Positions 25,978-34,876 of a DNA stretch of 48,018 bases are shown one piece after another. Each line of letters begins with the position of its first letter. Within the stretch, counting starts at the first letter, position 1. The notes below the pieces were generated by a model. That model did no database searches. It worked only from the letters and a program-made list of their open reading frames with translations, and had not been told where the DNA came from. The stretch is from Chthonomonadaceae bacterium (GTDB lineage Bacteria > Armatimonadota > Chthonomonadetes > Chthonomonadales > Chthonomonadaceae), in the NCBI GenBank assembly GCA_025352825.1, contig JANXSG010000253.1:1-48018 (forward strand), read 5' to 3'. The position numbers and the translations under genes were made by a program.

Positions 25978-26009
25978 CATACAAGATTACCTTGATGTAA
26001 TCTTGTATG
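25978..26009. repeat. Perfect 13-bp hairpin after rng
   Basis: CATACAAGATTAC (25978-25990) pairs perfectly with GTAATCTTGTATG (25997-26009) around a 6-base loop. It lies 30 bases after the rng stop and may end that transcript, although no T tract follows. Confidence 0.75.
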
Positions 26010-26012
26010 TTC

Positions 26013-26050
26013 AGTAAACTATTTTTAGCTTTGGCTAAAAATAGTTTACT
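26013..26050. promoter_or_regulatory. Perfect 17-bp palindrome upstream of the dtxR promoter
   Basis: AGTAAACTATTTTTAGC (26013-26029) and GCTAAAAATAGTTTACT (26034-26050) are perfect reverse complements with a 4-base TTTG loop. The centre TTTTTAGCTTTGGCTAAAAA is an AT-rich dyad resembling sites of metal-dependent DtxR/MntR-type repressors. It ends 6 bases before the -35 hexamer of the dtxR promoter. It may be an operator or an RNA hairpin ending rng; the sequence alone cannot decide. Confidence 0.5.
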
Positions 26051-26056
26051 ACATGC

Positions 26057-26085
26057 TTGACATTATCTCCTCCAGCTGCTAAACT
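26057..26085 (+). promoter_or_regulatory. Strong sigma-70 promoter for dtxR
   Basis: A perfect TTGACA (26057-26062), a 17-base spacer and TAAACT (26080-26085). The predicted transcript would start near 26092, about 50 bases before the dtxR ATG. Confidence 0.75.
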
Positions 26086-26144
26086 CCTAAATAGTTAATT
26101 CATTGATCATTCCAAACATCCTTGTTAATAAGGAACGATAACAT

Positions 26145-26867
26145 ATGTCTGTAAAAGAAGTGTTGCTTAGAGTTCCAGCCACGTGCAGGCCGACTTCACG
26201 AGATCGTGAAAAGCATGAGCTTACCGAGAGTATTGAAGAGTATACAGAAGGAATATTTCGTCTTCAGGAAGAAATCGAAGTTGTCAGTACTGGTGATATC
26301 GCGAAATACATGGGAGTTGCTCCCGCTTCTGTTACTACTATGCTGAAGAGGCTTGTTGAGATAGGGCTGGTTGAACACATTCCATATCAAGGTGTACGAC
26401 TTACCACAAAAGGAGAGCAGCTCTCAATTGCACTCTTGCGTAAACACAGATTAGTTGAGCGGTTGCTTGTCGATTTCCTCGAACTGCCATGGGAAGATGT
26501 TCATGATCTCGCCTGCAAACTCGAGCACTATATTAGTGAAGATGTGGCTTCCAGAATTTCAAAAGCGATGGGGCATCCGAGTACTTGCCCCCACGGGAAC
26601 CCCATAGACGTCACGGTGGGAGATGGATCTAAACGACTTGCTGACTGCATCGAAGGTGAAGAGTTGACCGTTGCTAAGATCACCGATGAGCGTCTGGAGT
26701 TCTTAACCTACATAATGCAGATTGGCCTGCTGCCAAATACGCCGATAACCGTTCAGAGTAGAACACCATTCGGCGATGTGTTATCGCTGGATGTGGAAGG
26801 TATTGAAGGAACTATCGCGATTGGCAGAGATGTTGCGAATAGTGTCTGGGTATTTGGCAGAGGATAG
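26145..26867 (+). CDS. dtxR: DtxR-family metal-dependent transcriptional repressor
   Basis: 240 residues. After a 24-residue N-terminal extension come the winged helix-turn-helix (about 25-85; ELTESIEEYTEGIFRLQEE, VAPASVTTMLKRLVEIGLV) and the dimerisation/metal domain (about 86-155). The latter has ligands H101, E105, C124, E127, H128 (LACKLEH) and H144 (GHPSTCPHGNPI). A C-terminal FeoA/SH3-like domain (about 165-240) completes the long DtxR form. The Cys at the first metal site favours iron sensing over manganese (family knowledge from DtxR/IdeR). It precedes feoA and feoB, so it probably represses ferrous iron uptake when iron is plentiful. Confidence 0.92.
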   Translation: MSVKEVLLRVPATCRPTSRDREKHELTESIEEYTEGIFRLQEEIEVVSTGDIAKYMGVAPASVTTMLKRLVEIGLVEHIPYQGVRLTTKGEQLSIALLRKHRLVERLLVDFLELPWEDVHDLACKLEHYISEDVASRISKAMGHPSTCPHGNPIDVTVGDGSKRLADCIEGEELTVAKITDERLEFLTYIMQIGLLPNTPITVQSRTPFGDVLSLDVEGIEGTIAIGRDVANSVWVFGRG

Positions 26868-26947
26868 TTGTGTATATGCGAATGAAACTTACTGATTGCT
26901 TGCACGTCAAACACAATATTCACCATATTCTTTTTGGACGAATTCGC

Positions 26948-26953
26948 TATAAT
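26948..26953 (+). promoter_or_regulatory. Probable -10 element for the feo genes
   Basis: A perfect TATAAT, 29 bases before the feoA GTG. No good -35 is seen at the usual distance; an upstream TTGCAC (26900-26905) with CATATT forms a second, weaker candidate. Confidence 0.4.
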
Positions 26954-26982
26954 TTAAATGGTTTGGCATATCAGGGGAAAAA

Positions 26983-27294
26983 GTGCAGAAACATAATATA
27001 GAAGCAGTGAATAGTATGATATCAACTGAGCCAAATAACACCATTATCTCCGCTCCCGCTGGAATAACTTTGGCGGATCTCAAGCCCGGAGAGTGCGGCA
27101 CTATTGTGCGACTATTAGGTAACAGTCAGGGCAGACTCCGGCTCCTTGAGATGGGACTTACTCCTGGTACACATGTTAAAGTGGTTCGGGCAGCAGCATT
27201 TGGTGGTCCGCTTGATATAGAAATCCGCGCTTACAAACTATCCCTGCGTAGGGAAGAAGCGTCAAGTGTATGGCTAGGCATTGCAGATATTTAG
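26983..27294 (+). CDS. feoA: FeoA ferrous iron transport accessory protein
   Basis: 103 residues starting at GTG 26983, with AGGGGA just upstream; an internal ATG at 27016 lacks a ribosome site. The SH3-like FeoA fold is seen from ITLADLKPGECGTIVRLLG through RLLEMGLTPGTHVKVVRAAAFGGPLDIEIRAYKLSLRREEA. It is a small cytoplasmic protein that supports FeoB activity. feoB starts 20 bases after its stop, so they form an operon. The first 25 residues are an extension beyond the usual 75-85-residue FeoA. Confidence 0.93.
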   Translation: MQKHNIEAVNSMISTEPNNTIISAPAGITLADLKPGECGTIVRLLGNSQGRLRLLEMGLTPGTHVKVVRAAAFGGPLDIEIRAYKLSLRREEASSVWLGIADI

Positions 27295-27314
27295 TCAGAC
27301 AGGCATAATTCGCC

Positions 27315-29477
27315 ATGAAAACCTCACTCGCTATGAATGGCAGTTCTGCCGAAGGCGAGAAGTCTTCGAAAAACATTACAATTGCACTTGTTGGAAATCC
27401 GAACTGTGGAAAAACAACACTTTTTAACGCACTGACAGGTCTTCGACAGAAGGTCGGGAACTATCCTGGTGTCACTGTCGAAAAAAAGGAAGGGCATTTC
27501 CAACTGCCAGGCGGCACGACTGCCACTCTTCTTGATCTCCCTGGTCTCTACTCTCTCACTCCTCACTCCCCTGATGAACAGATCGCTCGTGAAATACTTA
27601 TGGGTATTCTGCCGGACACTCCTAAGCCAGATGTCATTCTGAATGTTGTAGACGCATCCAATTTAGATCGCAACCTCTACATGACTAGTCAACTCCTCGA
27701 TCTGGGCGTACCGATGGTTATAGCCCTCACGATGACTGACTCCACCCTAAAAGAGGGAATTCTGGTGTGCCCTGGGGTTCTGGAAAAAGCAATTGGAGTG
27801 CCAGTTCGGTCTGTAGTGGCTTCCAGAAAGCAGGGACTGGAGCAGCTTCTATCTGCAGTGGAGATGGCTGCTAGTTCAATGCCTGCAGAGCCAGCGTGGC
27901 CAGTACCAGATCAGATAGTTGATGAAATCACCGATCTCCAGCATGCGCTTGAAAAAGAGCATCATCTGCAACCCCGCATCGCCTTTTCAGAAGCTGTTTC
28001 ACTGCTCATGCAGGAGTCAGAACATGTCCCCATGCAGCATCTTCCTGAATCCGTAAAATCTTTAGTGCGCACTACTCAAGAGCATCTGGCGTCGGACGAT
28101 ATCGACTTTGCCACCACTGCCATTGACGCCCGTTACCGCTGGATTGCACATATTATTCAGGGTGTGAATCAGCCAACCAACAGACCTCGAAAACATCCCA
28201 TATCGACCAATGAGCGTGTGGACAGTGTAGTGATGCATCCGTTCTGGGGTTATGTGATATTCTTTCTAATAATGACAGTAATGTTTCAGTCGATATTTTC
28301 CTGGGTTCAGGCTCCTATGGAGTGGCTTAAAAACGGAATTGATTTTCTTGGCGGCATGCTCGTCCGGCACATGCCTGCAGGTGATCTGCGTGCACTGCTT
28401 AAAGATGGAGTTCTTGGCGGGGTAGGGAACACAATTGTTTTTCTCCCTCAGATACTTCTGCTGTTTTTATTCGTCAGTCTGCTGGAAGATACTGGCTATA
28501 TGGCGCGCGCAGCGTTTCTCATGGATAAGCTGATGAGCAAGGTCGGTCTGCATGGTAAAGCGTTTATACCGCTGCTCTCCTCATTCGCGTGTGCAATTCC
28601 AGGCATCATGGCGACCAGAACCATTGGGGATAGAAAAGCGCGTCTCATCACGATCCTGATTGCACCGCTGATGTCTTGTTCGGCACGACTGCCCGTCTAC
28701 TTCCTGATGACGGGCGCTTTCATACCGAACAGGCGCGTGCTCGGAATTGGGAGCCATACCCTGCTTACTCTGCCAGGGGTAACCTTCATTGGTATGTATT
28801 TCCTCGGGATGATTGCGGCCTTCCTTATCGCGTGGATGTTTCATCGGACTCTGCTCAAAGGCGTCGCTCCCACCTTCTTAATGGAGCTTCCACCCTATCG
28901 TGTTCCAAGTTTGAAAACGGCTTTTATACAGATGCTGGAGCGTGCCGGTCTATTTTTGAAGAGGGCGGGAACTGTAATAGCGGCAGTGTCTGTTGTACTC
29001 TGGGCGCTCTCCACCTACCCAAAACATCCAGATCTGCCAAAAGATTCACAGCTTGCCCACTCTTTTGTAGGATCGATTGGGCACGGAATCGAACCGATAA
29101 TCAAGCCGCTCGGGTTCGACTGGAAGATGGGTATCGGCATCGTTTCGTCATTTGTTGCGCGCGAGGTGTTCGTTTCGGCGATGGGAACCGTATATAATGT
29201 TGATGACCCTGAAGACAGCGGTCAGGTGAACCTGCGCAAGAAACTTCAAGACGATGTCGATCCGAACACAGGCAGGCACATCTATTCGGCTTTGGTGGCT
29301 GTCTGCTTGATGGTATACTATGTATTAGCGATGCAGTGTATGTCGACCGTAGCGGTGGTCCGCCGCGAGACCAATGGCTGGAAATGGCCGTTGTTTCAGG
29401 TTGGGTATATGACTGTTCTGGCGTGGGTAGTGACGTTTTTCATCTATCAGGGCGGCAGAATGTTAGGCTGGGGTTAG
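27315..29477 (+). CDS. feoB: Ferrous iron transporter FeoB
   Basis: 720 residues. The N-terminal GTPase has G1 GNPNCGKTT (27-35), G2 around T54 (PGVTVEKKEG) and G3 DLPG (74-77). The G4 position, normally NxxD, reads TMTD (139-142), an Asn to Thr change. A helical GDI-like region follows to about residue 300. The membrane domain has two Gate-type repeats, with GYMARAAFLMDKLMSKVGLHG, SFACAIPGIMATRTI and FVAREVFVSAMGTVYN. It moves Fe2+ across the inner membrane. It is part of the dtxR-feoA-feoB-feoB-associated cluster, the complete ferrous uptake system. Confidence 0.96.
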   Translation: MKTSLAMNGSSAEGEKSSKNITIALVGNPNCGKTTLFNALTGLRQKVGNYPGVTVEKKEGHFQLPGGTTATLLDLPGLYSLTPHSPDEQIAREILMGILPDTPKPDVILNVVDASNLDRNLYMTSQLLDLGVPMVIALTMTDSTLKEGILVCPGVLEKAIGVPVRSVVASRKQGLEQLLSAVEMAASSMPAEPAWPVPDQIVDEITDLQHALEKEHHLQPRIAFSEAVSLLMQESEHVPMQHLPESVKSLVRTTQEHLASDDIDFATTAIDARYRWIAHIIQGVNQPTNRPRKHPISTNERVDSVVMHPFWGYVIFFLIMTVMFQSIFSWVQAPMEWLKNGIDFLGGMLVRHMPAGDLRALLKDGVLGGVGNTIVFLPQILLLFLFVSLLEDTGYMARAAFLMDKLMSKVGLHGKAFIPLLSSFACAIPGIMATRTIGDRKARLITILIAPLMSCSARLPVYFLMTGAFIPNRRVLGIGSHTLLTLPGVTFIGMYFLGMIAAFLIAWMFHRTLLKGVAPTFLMELPPYRVPSLKTAFIQMLERAGLFLKRAGTVIAAVSVVLWALSTYPKHPDLPKDSQLAHSFVGSIGHGIEPIIKPLGFDWKMGIGIVSSFVAREVFVSAMGTVYNVDDPEDSGQVNLRKKLQDDVDPNTGRHIYSALVAVCLMVYYVLAMQCMSTVAVVRRETNGWKWPLFQVGYMTVLAWVVTFFIYQGGRMLGWG

Positions 29478-29508
29478 CAATATCGACTCTTGGCTGAGGT
29501 AATTTAAG

Positions 29509-29763
29509 ATGATGCAACAGTTAATTGTGGCAGTGATTGTAGCTGCTGCCAGTATATATGTGGTTCGATATCTGATCCAGTCGGTCAAAGGCATCCTCAC
29601 CGCCACTTCCAAAACTGGCTGCACCACCGGCTGCGGAAAATGCGAGTTCTCCGCCAAATCTTCAGGTTCCAAAACCAGTTCCACTGCTTCAAATCTCATC
29701 TCGTTGAGCGATATTCGAGTGCTCCACTCCCAAAATTCACCCTCCAGCAAAAAGAGTGACTAA
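29509..29763 (+). CDS. FeoB-associated Cys-rich membrane protein
   Basis: 84 residues, 31 bases after feoB, with GAGG upstream of the ATG. Residues 4-26 form one membrane helix, followed by GCTTGCGKC (three Cys in C-x3-C-x2-C), the hallmark of the FeoB-associated Cys-rich family (PF12669, sometimes treated like FeoC). The C-terminal 45 residues are Ser-rich and not conserved. It probably binds iron or helps FeoB at the membrane; the precise role is unknown in the family. Confidence 0.82.
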   Translation: MMQQLIVAVIVAAASIYVVRYLIQSVKGILTATSKTGCTTGCGKCEFSAKSSGSKTSSTASNLISLSDIRVLHSQNSPSSKKSD

Positions 29764-29797
29764 GATTATTCAACTCTGCGGCTTTCCAATGGTGGAA

Positions 29798-29981
29798 TTT
29801 TTTTCGTGTTATTTCCTATATTTCGTGGACAAAATTATTCAACTGAATCACTTCAGGAAATTTTCCTGGAAAGTGAAGTACATTGATCATAGAGCTATTT
29901 TCGTTGTAGTTGACTGCGGTTGAAACCGATCATCTTCACACAGATTTTGTCCACGAAATATACGATATAACACGAAAAAAA
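29798..29981. mobile_element. MITE-like element with 38-bp terminal inverted repeats
   Basis: Arms 29798-29835 and 29944-29981 match as inverted repeats at 36 of 38 positions (outer end TTTTTTTCGTGTTAT, inner end TTTCGTGGACAAAAT). The 108-base centre has a smaller stem (CACTTCAGGAAA with TTTCCTGGAAAGTG). There is no coding capacity. Length, terminal repeats and lack of genes fit a miniature inverted-repeat element or a long hairpin RNA. It fills most of the 314-base gap 29764-30077. I could not identify a clear target duplication. Confidence 0.65.
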
Positions 29982-30077
29982 GAGCGATAAAATCATCACC
30001 ACAAAATCTTCGCCACTGACTTTGTGATTACTCGTCGCTTTGAAAGTAACGAGTATTTCATTTCTACCAAGTAATTT

Positions 30078-30662
30078 TTATGCCGTATCCTTAACCGTGA
30101 TTCCGATGATAACTTCCTGTACTGCCTGAATTATTTCATTCGTTGGAATTGAAGTAAGATCGAAATGCCTTTCCTTTAGAGATGCAAGTAATGTTCCGCC
30201 AACACTATCTGCGAGAAGTTTTCCATTGATAACCGGCGCGCGGATATCGTTTGAAGATTGAACGACGCAGAGGTTTTTGAACTTACTTTTTATTTTATCG
30301 TATCTAAGCTTTCGTGTAAGTAAAGAGGGCAGCCAGGGGAAAATTATATAAGGCGAGAATACAGCGACAAGCACGAGACCATTTGCAGATTGATGCGGCT
30401 CCAAGTCCTCAAGATATCTTAGCGCTGTTAGAGCGCCGCAGCTATAACCAAGAAAGTAAGTATCTTCATTCGGTAGAGAAAGAATCTCTTTTAATTTTGA
30501 TACCCATTTGTTGAGGTCGGGAAGCCACGGGCTCGGCATTTTAAGAATATGGACGTCGCATCCACTATCCTCACATAGTTTTTGGATTGCTGGAAACCAG
30601 GGTGCAAAAGCACCCCAGCCATGGATCATATAGACTTGCTTTGTTGGATTAAGGTTTTCCAT
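30078..30662 (-). CDS. RBBP9/YdeN-type serine hydrolase (alpha/beta hydrolase)
   Basis: 194 residues, typical of the RBBP9/YdeN family. It opens with VYMIHGWG, followed by the conserved MPSPWLPDLNKWVSKL block. The nucleophile elbow is GYSCG (S74), where GHSLG is usual. The acid is D139 in QSSNDIRAP and the base H166 in KERHF, so the triad is complete. No signal peptide is present. The natural substrate of this family is unknown. It has no Shine-Dalgarno and stands alone between two repeat elements. Confidence 0.87.
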   Translation of the reverse strand: MENLNPTKQVYMIHGWGAFAPWFPAIQKLCEDSGCDVHILKMPSPWLPDLNKWVSKLKEILSLPNEDTYFLGYSCGALTALRYLEDLEPHQSANGLVLVAVFSPYIIFPWLPSLLTRKLRYDKIKSKFKNLCVVQSSNDIRAPVINGKLLADSVGGTLLASLKERHFDLTSIPTNEIIQAVQEVIIGITVKDTA

Positions 30663-30740
30663 TTGCTATGTTTCTGAGGAACCTATAGTGGTGTTCTTTT
30701 GGGGCTGTGAAAGCAATCATTAAACTTGTCCCTTAATGTG

Positions 30741-30850
30741 CCAGGCACTGAAGTAGCTGTCTTGGAGGCCTACAGCCAGCCGTCCTCCAGACGGGCATCG
30801 GGTCTGAAAGATGCCTGTTTTTATTGCCGCGAGTTTTCAACTCCCAGAAG
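30741..30850. repeat. Diverged copy of the dispersed palindromic element
   Basis: It runs from CCAGGCACTGAAGTAGCTGT to GAGTTTTCAACTCCCAGAAG. It keeps the order of the 22204 copy (GGCACTGAAGTA, GTCTGAAAGA, GCCTGT, TTGCCGCGAGTTTTCAACTC) but with many substitutions. It fills the gap between the RBBP9-type and methyltransferase genes. Confidence 0.8.
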
Positions 30851-30891
30851 TAGCCAATAATGGGATTACTTTCACAGCCCCCTTTGCTCTA

Positions 30892-32076
30892 TCATCTCAT
30901 CAGCTCTTCAATCAACGGATGAATATTCCACTCGTCGCGGAATTGAGCGTACTCTTCGGAAGCACGTTTACTGGAATCCGCTGTGCCATTCTTCATGGCT
31001 CGTATGAGAAGATTTTTTGGGGTATGTTCCAGGTCAACAAACTCCAGCATATCTACTGAATAACCCTTCGTCTCCAGCATCAGAGCACGCACACTATCTG
31101 TAATCAGGGAAGAAAGACGTTCTTTGATAAGGCCATGTTTAAGGAGAGGGTGCATATTGAGGTTATCGATCTGATTCAGAAGTTCGTGCTGGCAGCAAGG
31201 GACAGCGAGAATAACTTTCGCTCCTCGCTGAACCGCGTCCACAAGAGCATCGTCGGTAGCGGTGTCGCAAGCATGCAGGCAGACCACCATATCAGCAGGC
31301 TCTTTATTTTCGAAATCTCGTATCGACCCTTGCTGGAAAGTCAGTCCGGTGTATCCGAGTTCAACCGCAGTTTTACTGCAGAACTCCACGACATCCGATT
31401 TTAGATCGAGTCCGACAATCTGTACTGCCCGAGCTTTAATCACCGTAAAATAGTGGTAGAGAGCGAAGGTGAGGTAAGCTTTCCCGCATCCGAAATCGAT
31501 AATCTTCAACGTCTCCGTATCGCCAAGTTCCGAACTCACGTCCGCAACCATCTCCAGAAATCGGTTGATCTGGCGGAATTTATCCCATTTCTGGGCGATC
31601 ACTTTTCCCGAACTGCTCATTACGCCAAGCCGTATCAGGAAATCACACGGGGTATTATCCGGCAGAATATACTGTTTGGCGCGGTCATGCGTGAGTGGAA
31701 TGCTAACTGATGTAGGTGCCAGACCGCGCATAACAAGAGAGCCGTCTTTCTGTTTCTGAAGCTGGATCTCCTGATCAGCAGTTGTGATCAAGCAGTTCCG
31801 GAACGTCTCGGCAAACAAGCGCAGCACTTCTTCAGACGCTTCCTCGCTTCGGAGGTTGACGTGAGTCATCTTCTTTGCGGATCTATGTGAAAACTGCCAA
31901 TTTCTGTCGCCACGAATCTGCACAGCCCTCACATCCACTCGCTCTACGGCCTCCTCAGAATCTTTGATATTCGGATTGCCGCTCAGCACCGCGCGGACAA
32001 CCGCACCACTCACAAACAACGGTTCAAAGATCGGGGCACACTCTTCTATATTTACTTTTCTAGCTGGAATTTTCAT
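30892..32076 (-). CDS. SAM-dependent methyltransferase (PF13679-like)
   Basis: 394 residues. An N-terminal domain of about 170 residues precedes a class I methyltransferase fold. The SAM motif I is [14 protein letters not shown] (about 191-204), the acidic motif II is VGLDLK (221-226), and a later [12 protein letters not shown] matches the PF13679 pattern. [12 protein letters not shown] (about 291-302) is another conserved block of this group. Members of the family are related to GSTCD and predicted RNA methyltransferases; the substrate is unknown. Its ATG overlaps the ruvB stop (ATGA at 32073-32076), so it is translationally coupled to ruvB. Confidence 0.85.
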   Translation of the reverse strand: MKIPARKVNIEECAPIFEPLFVSGAVVRAVLSGNPNIKDSEEAVERVDVRAVQIRGDRNWQFSHRSAKKMTHVNLRSEEASEEVLRLFAETFRNCLITTADQEIQLQKQKDGSLVMRGLAPTSVSIPLTHDRAKQYILPDNTPCDFLIRLGVMSSSGKVIAQKWDKFRQINRFLEMVADVSSELGDTETLKIIDFGCGKAYLTFALYHYFTVIKARAVQIVGLDLKSDVVEFCSKTAVELGYTGLTFQQGSIRDFENKEPADMVVCLHACDTATDDALVDAVQRGAKVILAVPCCQHELLNQIDNLNMHPLLKHGLIKERLSSLITDSVRALMLETKGYSVDMLEFVDLEHTPKNLLIRAMKNGTADSSKRASEEYAQFRDEWNIHPLIEELMR

Positions 32077-33146
32077 AATAGGCGGCCCTGGATATCATCT
32101 GCCTGTGGGGAATTCGGCTTAAATGGCAGACCGAGATGAGCACAGGCGGCGCGAGTGACCATCCGCCCGCGCGTGGTACGGTTCAAAAATCCTAGCTGCA
32201 GAAGGTATGGTTCGTACAAGTCTTCGATAGTATCTCTCTCCTCGCCAAGCATGGCAGCAAGTGTTTCCAATCCCACAGGGCCACCCTCAAACTTCTCTAC
32301 AATCGCAGTAATAAATCTTCGATCAAACTGATCCAGCCCGATATGATCGATTTCCAGCATCGCCAGCGAATCCGAGGCGACTTTTGAAGTGATCACTCCG
32401 TTTGCCCGAACCTGCGCATAGTCTCGGACACGTTTGAGCAGTCGGTTGGCGACACGTGGAGTTCCACGTGAACGGCGGGCTATCTCCAATGATCCCTCTT
32501 GTTCGATAGGAACATTCAGTATTTCTGCCGATCTGCGCACGATTGTATCCAACTCTTCTATCTTATACAGCTCAAATCCGTGCTGTATACCGAATCGGTC
32601 TCGCAGTGGTGCCGAAAGAAGTCCTGCTCTAGTTGTCGCTCCAATCAATGTGAAGTGTGGTAGATCTAGCCTCAGTGTGCGAGCGCTGGGGCCGCGCCCA
32701 ATAATAATATCCAGCTTGAAATCCTCCATCGCCGGGTAAAGGATCTCTTCGATCGTGCGGTTGAGGCGATGTATCTCATCGATGAATAGTACACTGTGTT
32801 TTTCCAGGCTGGTGAGAATCGCGGCCAGATCGCCCGCTTTCTCTATCGCAGGCCCACCTGTGATCCGAATAGGTGCGTCCATCTCGTTCGCAAGAATGTT
32901 GGATAGCGTGGTTTTCCCTAAACCTGGAGGACCGTGAAGCAGAACATGATCCAAAGCTTCGTTACGGCCTTTAGCAGCTTCGATAGCAATGCTCAAATTC
33001 TCTTTAATTTTTGCCTGGCCAATGAGTTCTCTCAGCCTTCGCGGACGAAGAGAGAGTTCACTTCCATCATCTGGCATCGTATCGGGTGAAATAAGGCGTT
33101 CATCCAATACATTTTGATCGTCATTAGGTTCTTCGTGTGAGCGCAT
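32073..33146 (-). CDS. ruvB: Holliday junction branch migration ATPase RuvB
   Basis: 357 residues from ATG 33146, chosen because AAGGAG lies 8-9 bases upstream and a promoter at 33192-33220 would start transcription near 33185, inside the longer frame that begins at 33266. Walker A is [12 protein letters not shown], Walker [11 protein letters not shown], sensor 1 [18 protein letters not shown], and sensor 2/arginine region [17 protein letters not shown]. The C-terminal winged helix includes [14 protein letters not shown]. RuvB drives branch migration with RuvA during recombinational repair. ruvA and ruvC are not in the window. It is coupled to the downstream methyltransferase. Confidence 0.97.
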   Translation of the reverse strand: MRSHEEPNDDQNVLDERLISPDTMPDDGSELSLRPRRLRELIGQAKIKENLSIAIEAAKGRNEALDHVLLHGPPGLGKTTLSNILANEMDAPIRITGGPAIEKAGDLAAILTSLEKHSVLFIDEIHRLNRTIEEILYPAMEDFKLDIIIGRGPSARTLRLDLPHFTLIGATTRAGLLSAPLRDRFGIQHGFELYKIEELDTIVRRSAEILNVPIEQEGSLEIARRSRGTPRVANRLLKRVRDYAQVRANGVITSKVASDSLAMLEIDHIGLDQFDRRFITAIVEKFEGGPVGLETLAAMLGEERDTIEDLYEPYLLQLGFLNRTTRGRMVTRAACAHLGLPFKPNSPQADDIQGRLL

Positions 33147-33191
33147 ATCCACAGCTCCTTTCGAAGGATTTCTTATAGCATATCGACAGGC

Positions 33192-33220
33192 ATTGTAGCA
33201 CAGAAGTCGTAATCTGTCTA
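33192..33220 (-). promoter_or_regulatory. Sigma-70 promoter for ruvB
   Basis: On the minus strand, TAGACA (33215-33220), a 17-base spacer, and TACAAT (33192-33197) preceded by TGc (extended -10). The start of transcription near 33185 supports the internal ruvB start at 33146. Confidence 0.7.
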
Positions 33221-33729
33221 CTAAACTAGCATGGACTTTCTGACTTTTCGAATCTGAAACTCCCATATACTACCAGTTCTCATATTGTCACCCTCGTTTT
33301 GATAGACATTAAATTTTGAAGGTTCCCAAAGTGGCAGGTTTTTAGTAGATGACTTGCATACAAAACGAATGCAAGTAGTATTCGGAATGGGGCTATTGAG
33401 GTTGAAAATTAGGTATTTCAACCTCACCCCCCGAGGCACGAGCAACTGGGACAGGGGCTGGGGTGAGGTTTAGAGTTCCTCGTTTGATTCTGGCTTCGCC
33501 AGTTTAGGATTTCGTTCCTTCATCAATAATTGGAAAGCGAATGAGAAGAGGAGAGAAAATAATCCGCATTTCTAAGAGATTTGTAATTTTATTTTGTAAA
33601 ACCCGAATTTCTACTAGTATATTTGTCGAGGTCACTCTGGAATATATAAGTATTGTAAGTGAAGAGGCAAGTAAATGCATTTGAAAAAAAAATGTAAAAT
33701 GCTGGTTTCTGCTGGGTTAAGGTTTACAT
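33221..33729. other. Intergenic region between ruvB and the unknown secreted protein
   Basis: About 510 bases without a credible gene. It contains competing hairpins at 33398-33470: GAGGTTGAAA/TTTCAACCTC (33398-33407 with 33416-33425) and AACCTCACCCC/GGGGTGAGGTT (33420-33430 with 33460-33470), which share bases and cannot form together. A weak promoter (TTGTCG, 16 bases, TATAAG near 33630) may serve the gene at 33730. Confidence 0.5.
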
Positions 33730-34752
33730 TTGAAAGTCAAATTTGCGATGTTAAGAAATAATCATGTTAAATTGCTCGCTATTTTGATGTTAATCTGTAT
33801 CACTGCACTCACTTGTCGTGATGTGTCAGCTTCCACTTCAATGCCGATAGGTGCATTCCTTCGTCAGCCGGTGATGAGTGTCTCGGCCCTGGTCAAGCAG
33901 GTTCACACGGACACGACTGTTAGATCACGATATGCCAGACTGTTTAATTCCCAGCCAGATAAAGTAGAAATGGTATTTGCTGGACTTCATCTGGCGGAGA
34001 TGCCGCGTACGGGGCATTTTGCTATCTGTTTTATTCGTCCGAACGGCCATCTTGGCTTCAGTCTACAAAAAATGATTCGTGGCAAGCTTATATTTGCTGA
34101 TAGCCGAGGTGTTCCGGTTCTGGTGCAAGCTTGCGGAAATCCGATCAAATGTGGGTGGCCAAAAGAATTTGAGCTGCCTTATTCTGCCACTCCCTACAGT
34201 GATCTTCAATTAGAACAGTCAATTGTTACCATTGTGTCGCAGGATCTGCTGCCACCTGAACTTAGATATAACTGCCCGCAGGAAATCCATATGATTTCGG
34301 ATGTAATTTCTGTTTCGGCAGTGGAAACAATATTACAGCCGCACCCGACTACTATCTCACAATCGCATCCCGGCAGTTCACCAGTGACGCAAGAACATGA
34401 TACTCTTGCATCAAGTGGAATACCTGGCTGGATATTCCATTTAATGCCCCCATTTAGATTTGTCCCATTAGTGGCATTTCCGATGCATACACGTGATCCA
34501 AGAGCCATAGTATCATTGAAAGTGCCATTGATTCCGACTCTTTTTTCCAATTCATCCATAATAACATCCGGATTCCAACCTTCCTTTGTTGCCCAATCCA
34601 CCGAACACCCCATCGAGTATACATACTCAGATGCGCCAACTTTATCAGATTTCAAAAGTGTTGCTGATGTTCCTGAGAGCGGAGTGGTAGTATTATGTTC
34701 AGCACTGATATCAGCACTATTCATATTTCGCAGAAAATGTATAAAATGTTAA
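33730..34752 (+). CDS. Secreted protein of unknown function with PEP-CTERM-like tail
   Basis: 340 residues from a TTG at 33730 (AAGG 7 bases upstream); an ATG at 33748 is an alternative. Residues of about 12-35 are a signal peptide ending SASTS. The middle has no domain that I recognise. A region of about 30 residues around HPTTISQSHPGSSPVTQ is a Ser/Thr/Pro-rich linker. The end, VPESGVVVLCSALISALFIF followed by RRK, has the layout of a PEP-CTERM sorting signal (Pro-Glu motif, membrane helix, basic tail). Processing by an exosortase is therefore possible, but no exosortase is in the window. Function unknown. Confidence 0.65.
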   Translation: MKVKFAMLRNNHVKLLAILMLICITALTCRDVSASTSMPIGAFLRQPVMSVSALVKQVHTDTTVRSRYARLFNSQPDKVEMVFAGLHLAEMPRTGHFAICFIRPNGHLGFSLQKMIRGKLIFADSRGVPVLVQACGNPIKCGWPKEFELPYSATPYSDLQLEQSIVTIVSQDLLPPELRYNCPQEIHMISDVISVSAVETILQPHPTTISQSHPGSSPVTQEHDTLASSGIPGWIFHLMPPFRFVPLVAFPMHTRDPRAIVSLKVPLIPTLFSNSSIITSGFQPSFVAQSTEHPIEYTYSDAPTLSDFKSVADVPESGVVVLCSALISALFIFRRKCIKC

Positions 34753-34785
34753 CTGCTCTTGCAATTCTCCAAGCTGGATATAGCG

Positions 34786-34791
34786 TATAAT
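34786..34791 (+). promoter_or_regulatory. Possible -10 element for the thioredoxin gene
   Basis: A perfect TATAAT 34 bases after the upstream stop codon and 85 before the thioredoxin ATG. TTGCAA (34759-34764) lies too far upstream (21-base spacer) to be a good -35. Confidence 0.35.
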
Positions 34792-34876
34792 GATTTGAGT
34801 GATACTGGTATTACACGTATTTGCCGATATTCATTTACTTTGCAAAGCACATCCATTCCTTGTTGGAGAATATAGA

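Noticed and set aside
28676-29197. 173-codon plus-strand frame inside feoB
   Set aside because: It is a shadow frame of the FeoB membrane domain.
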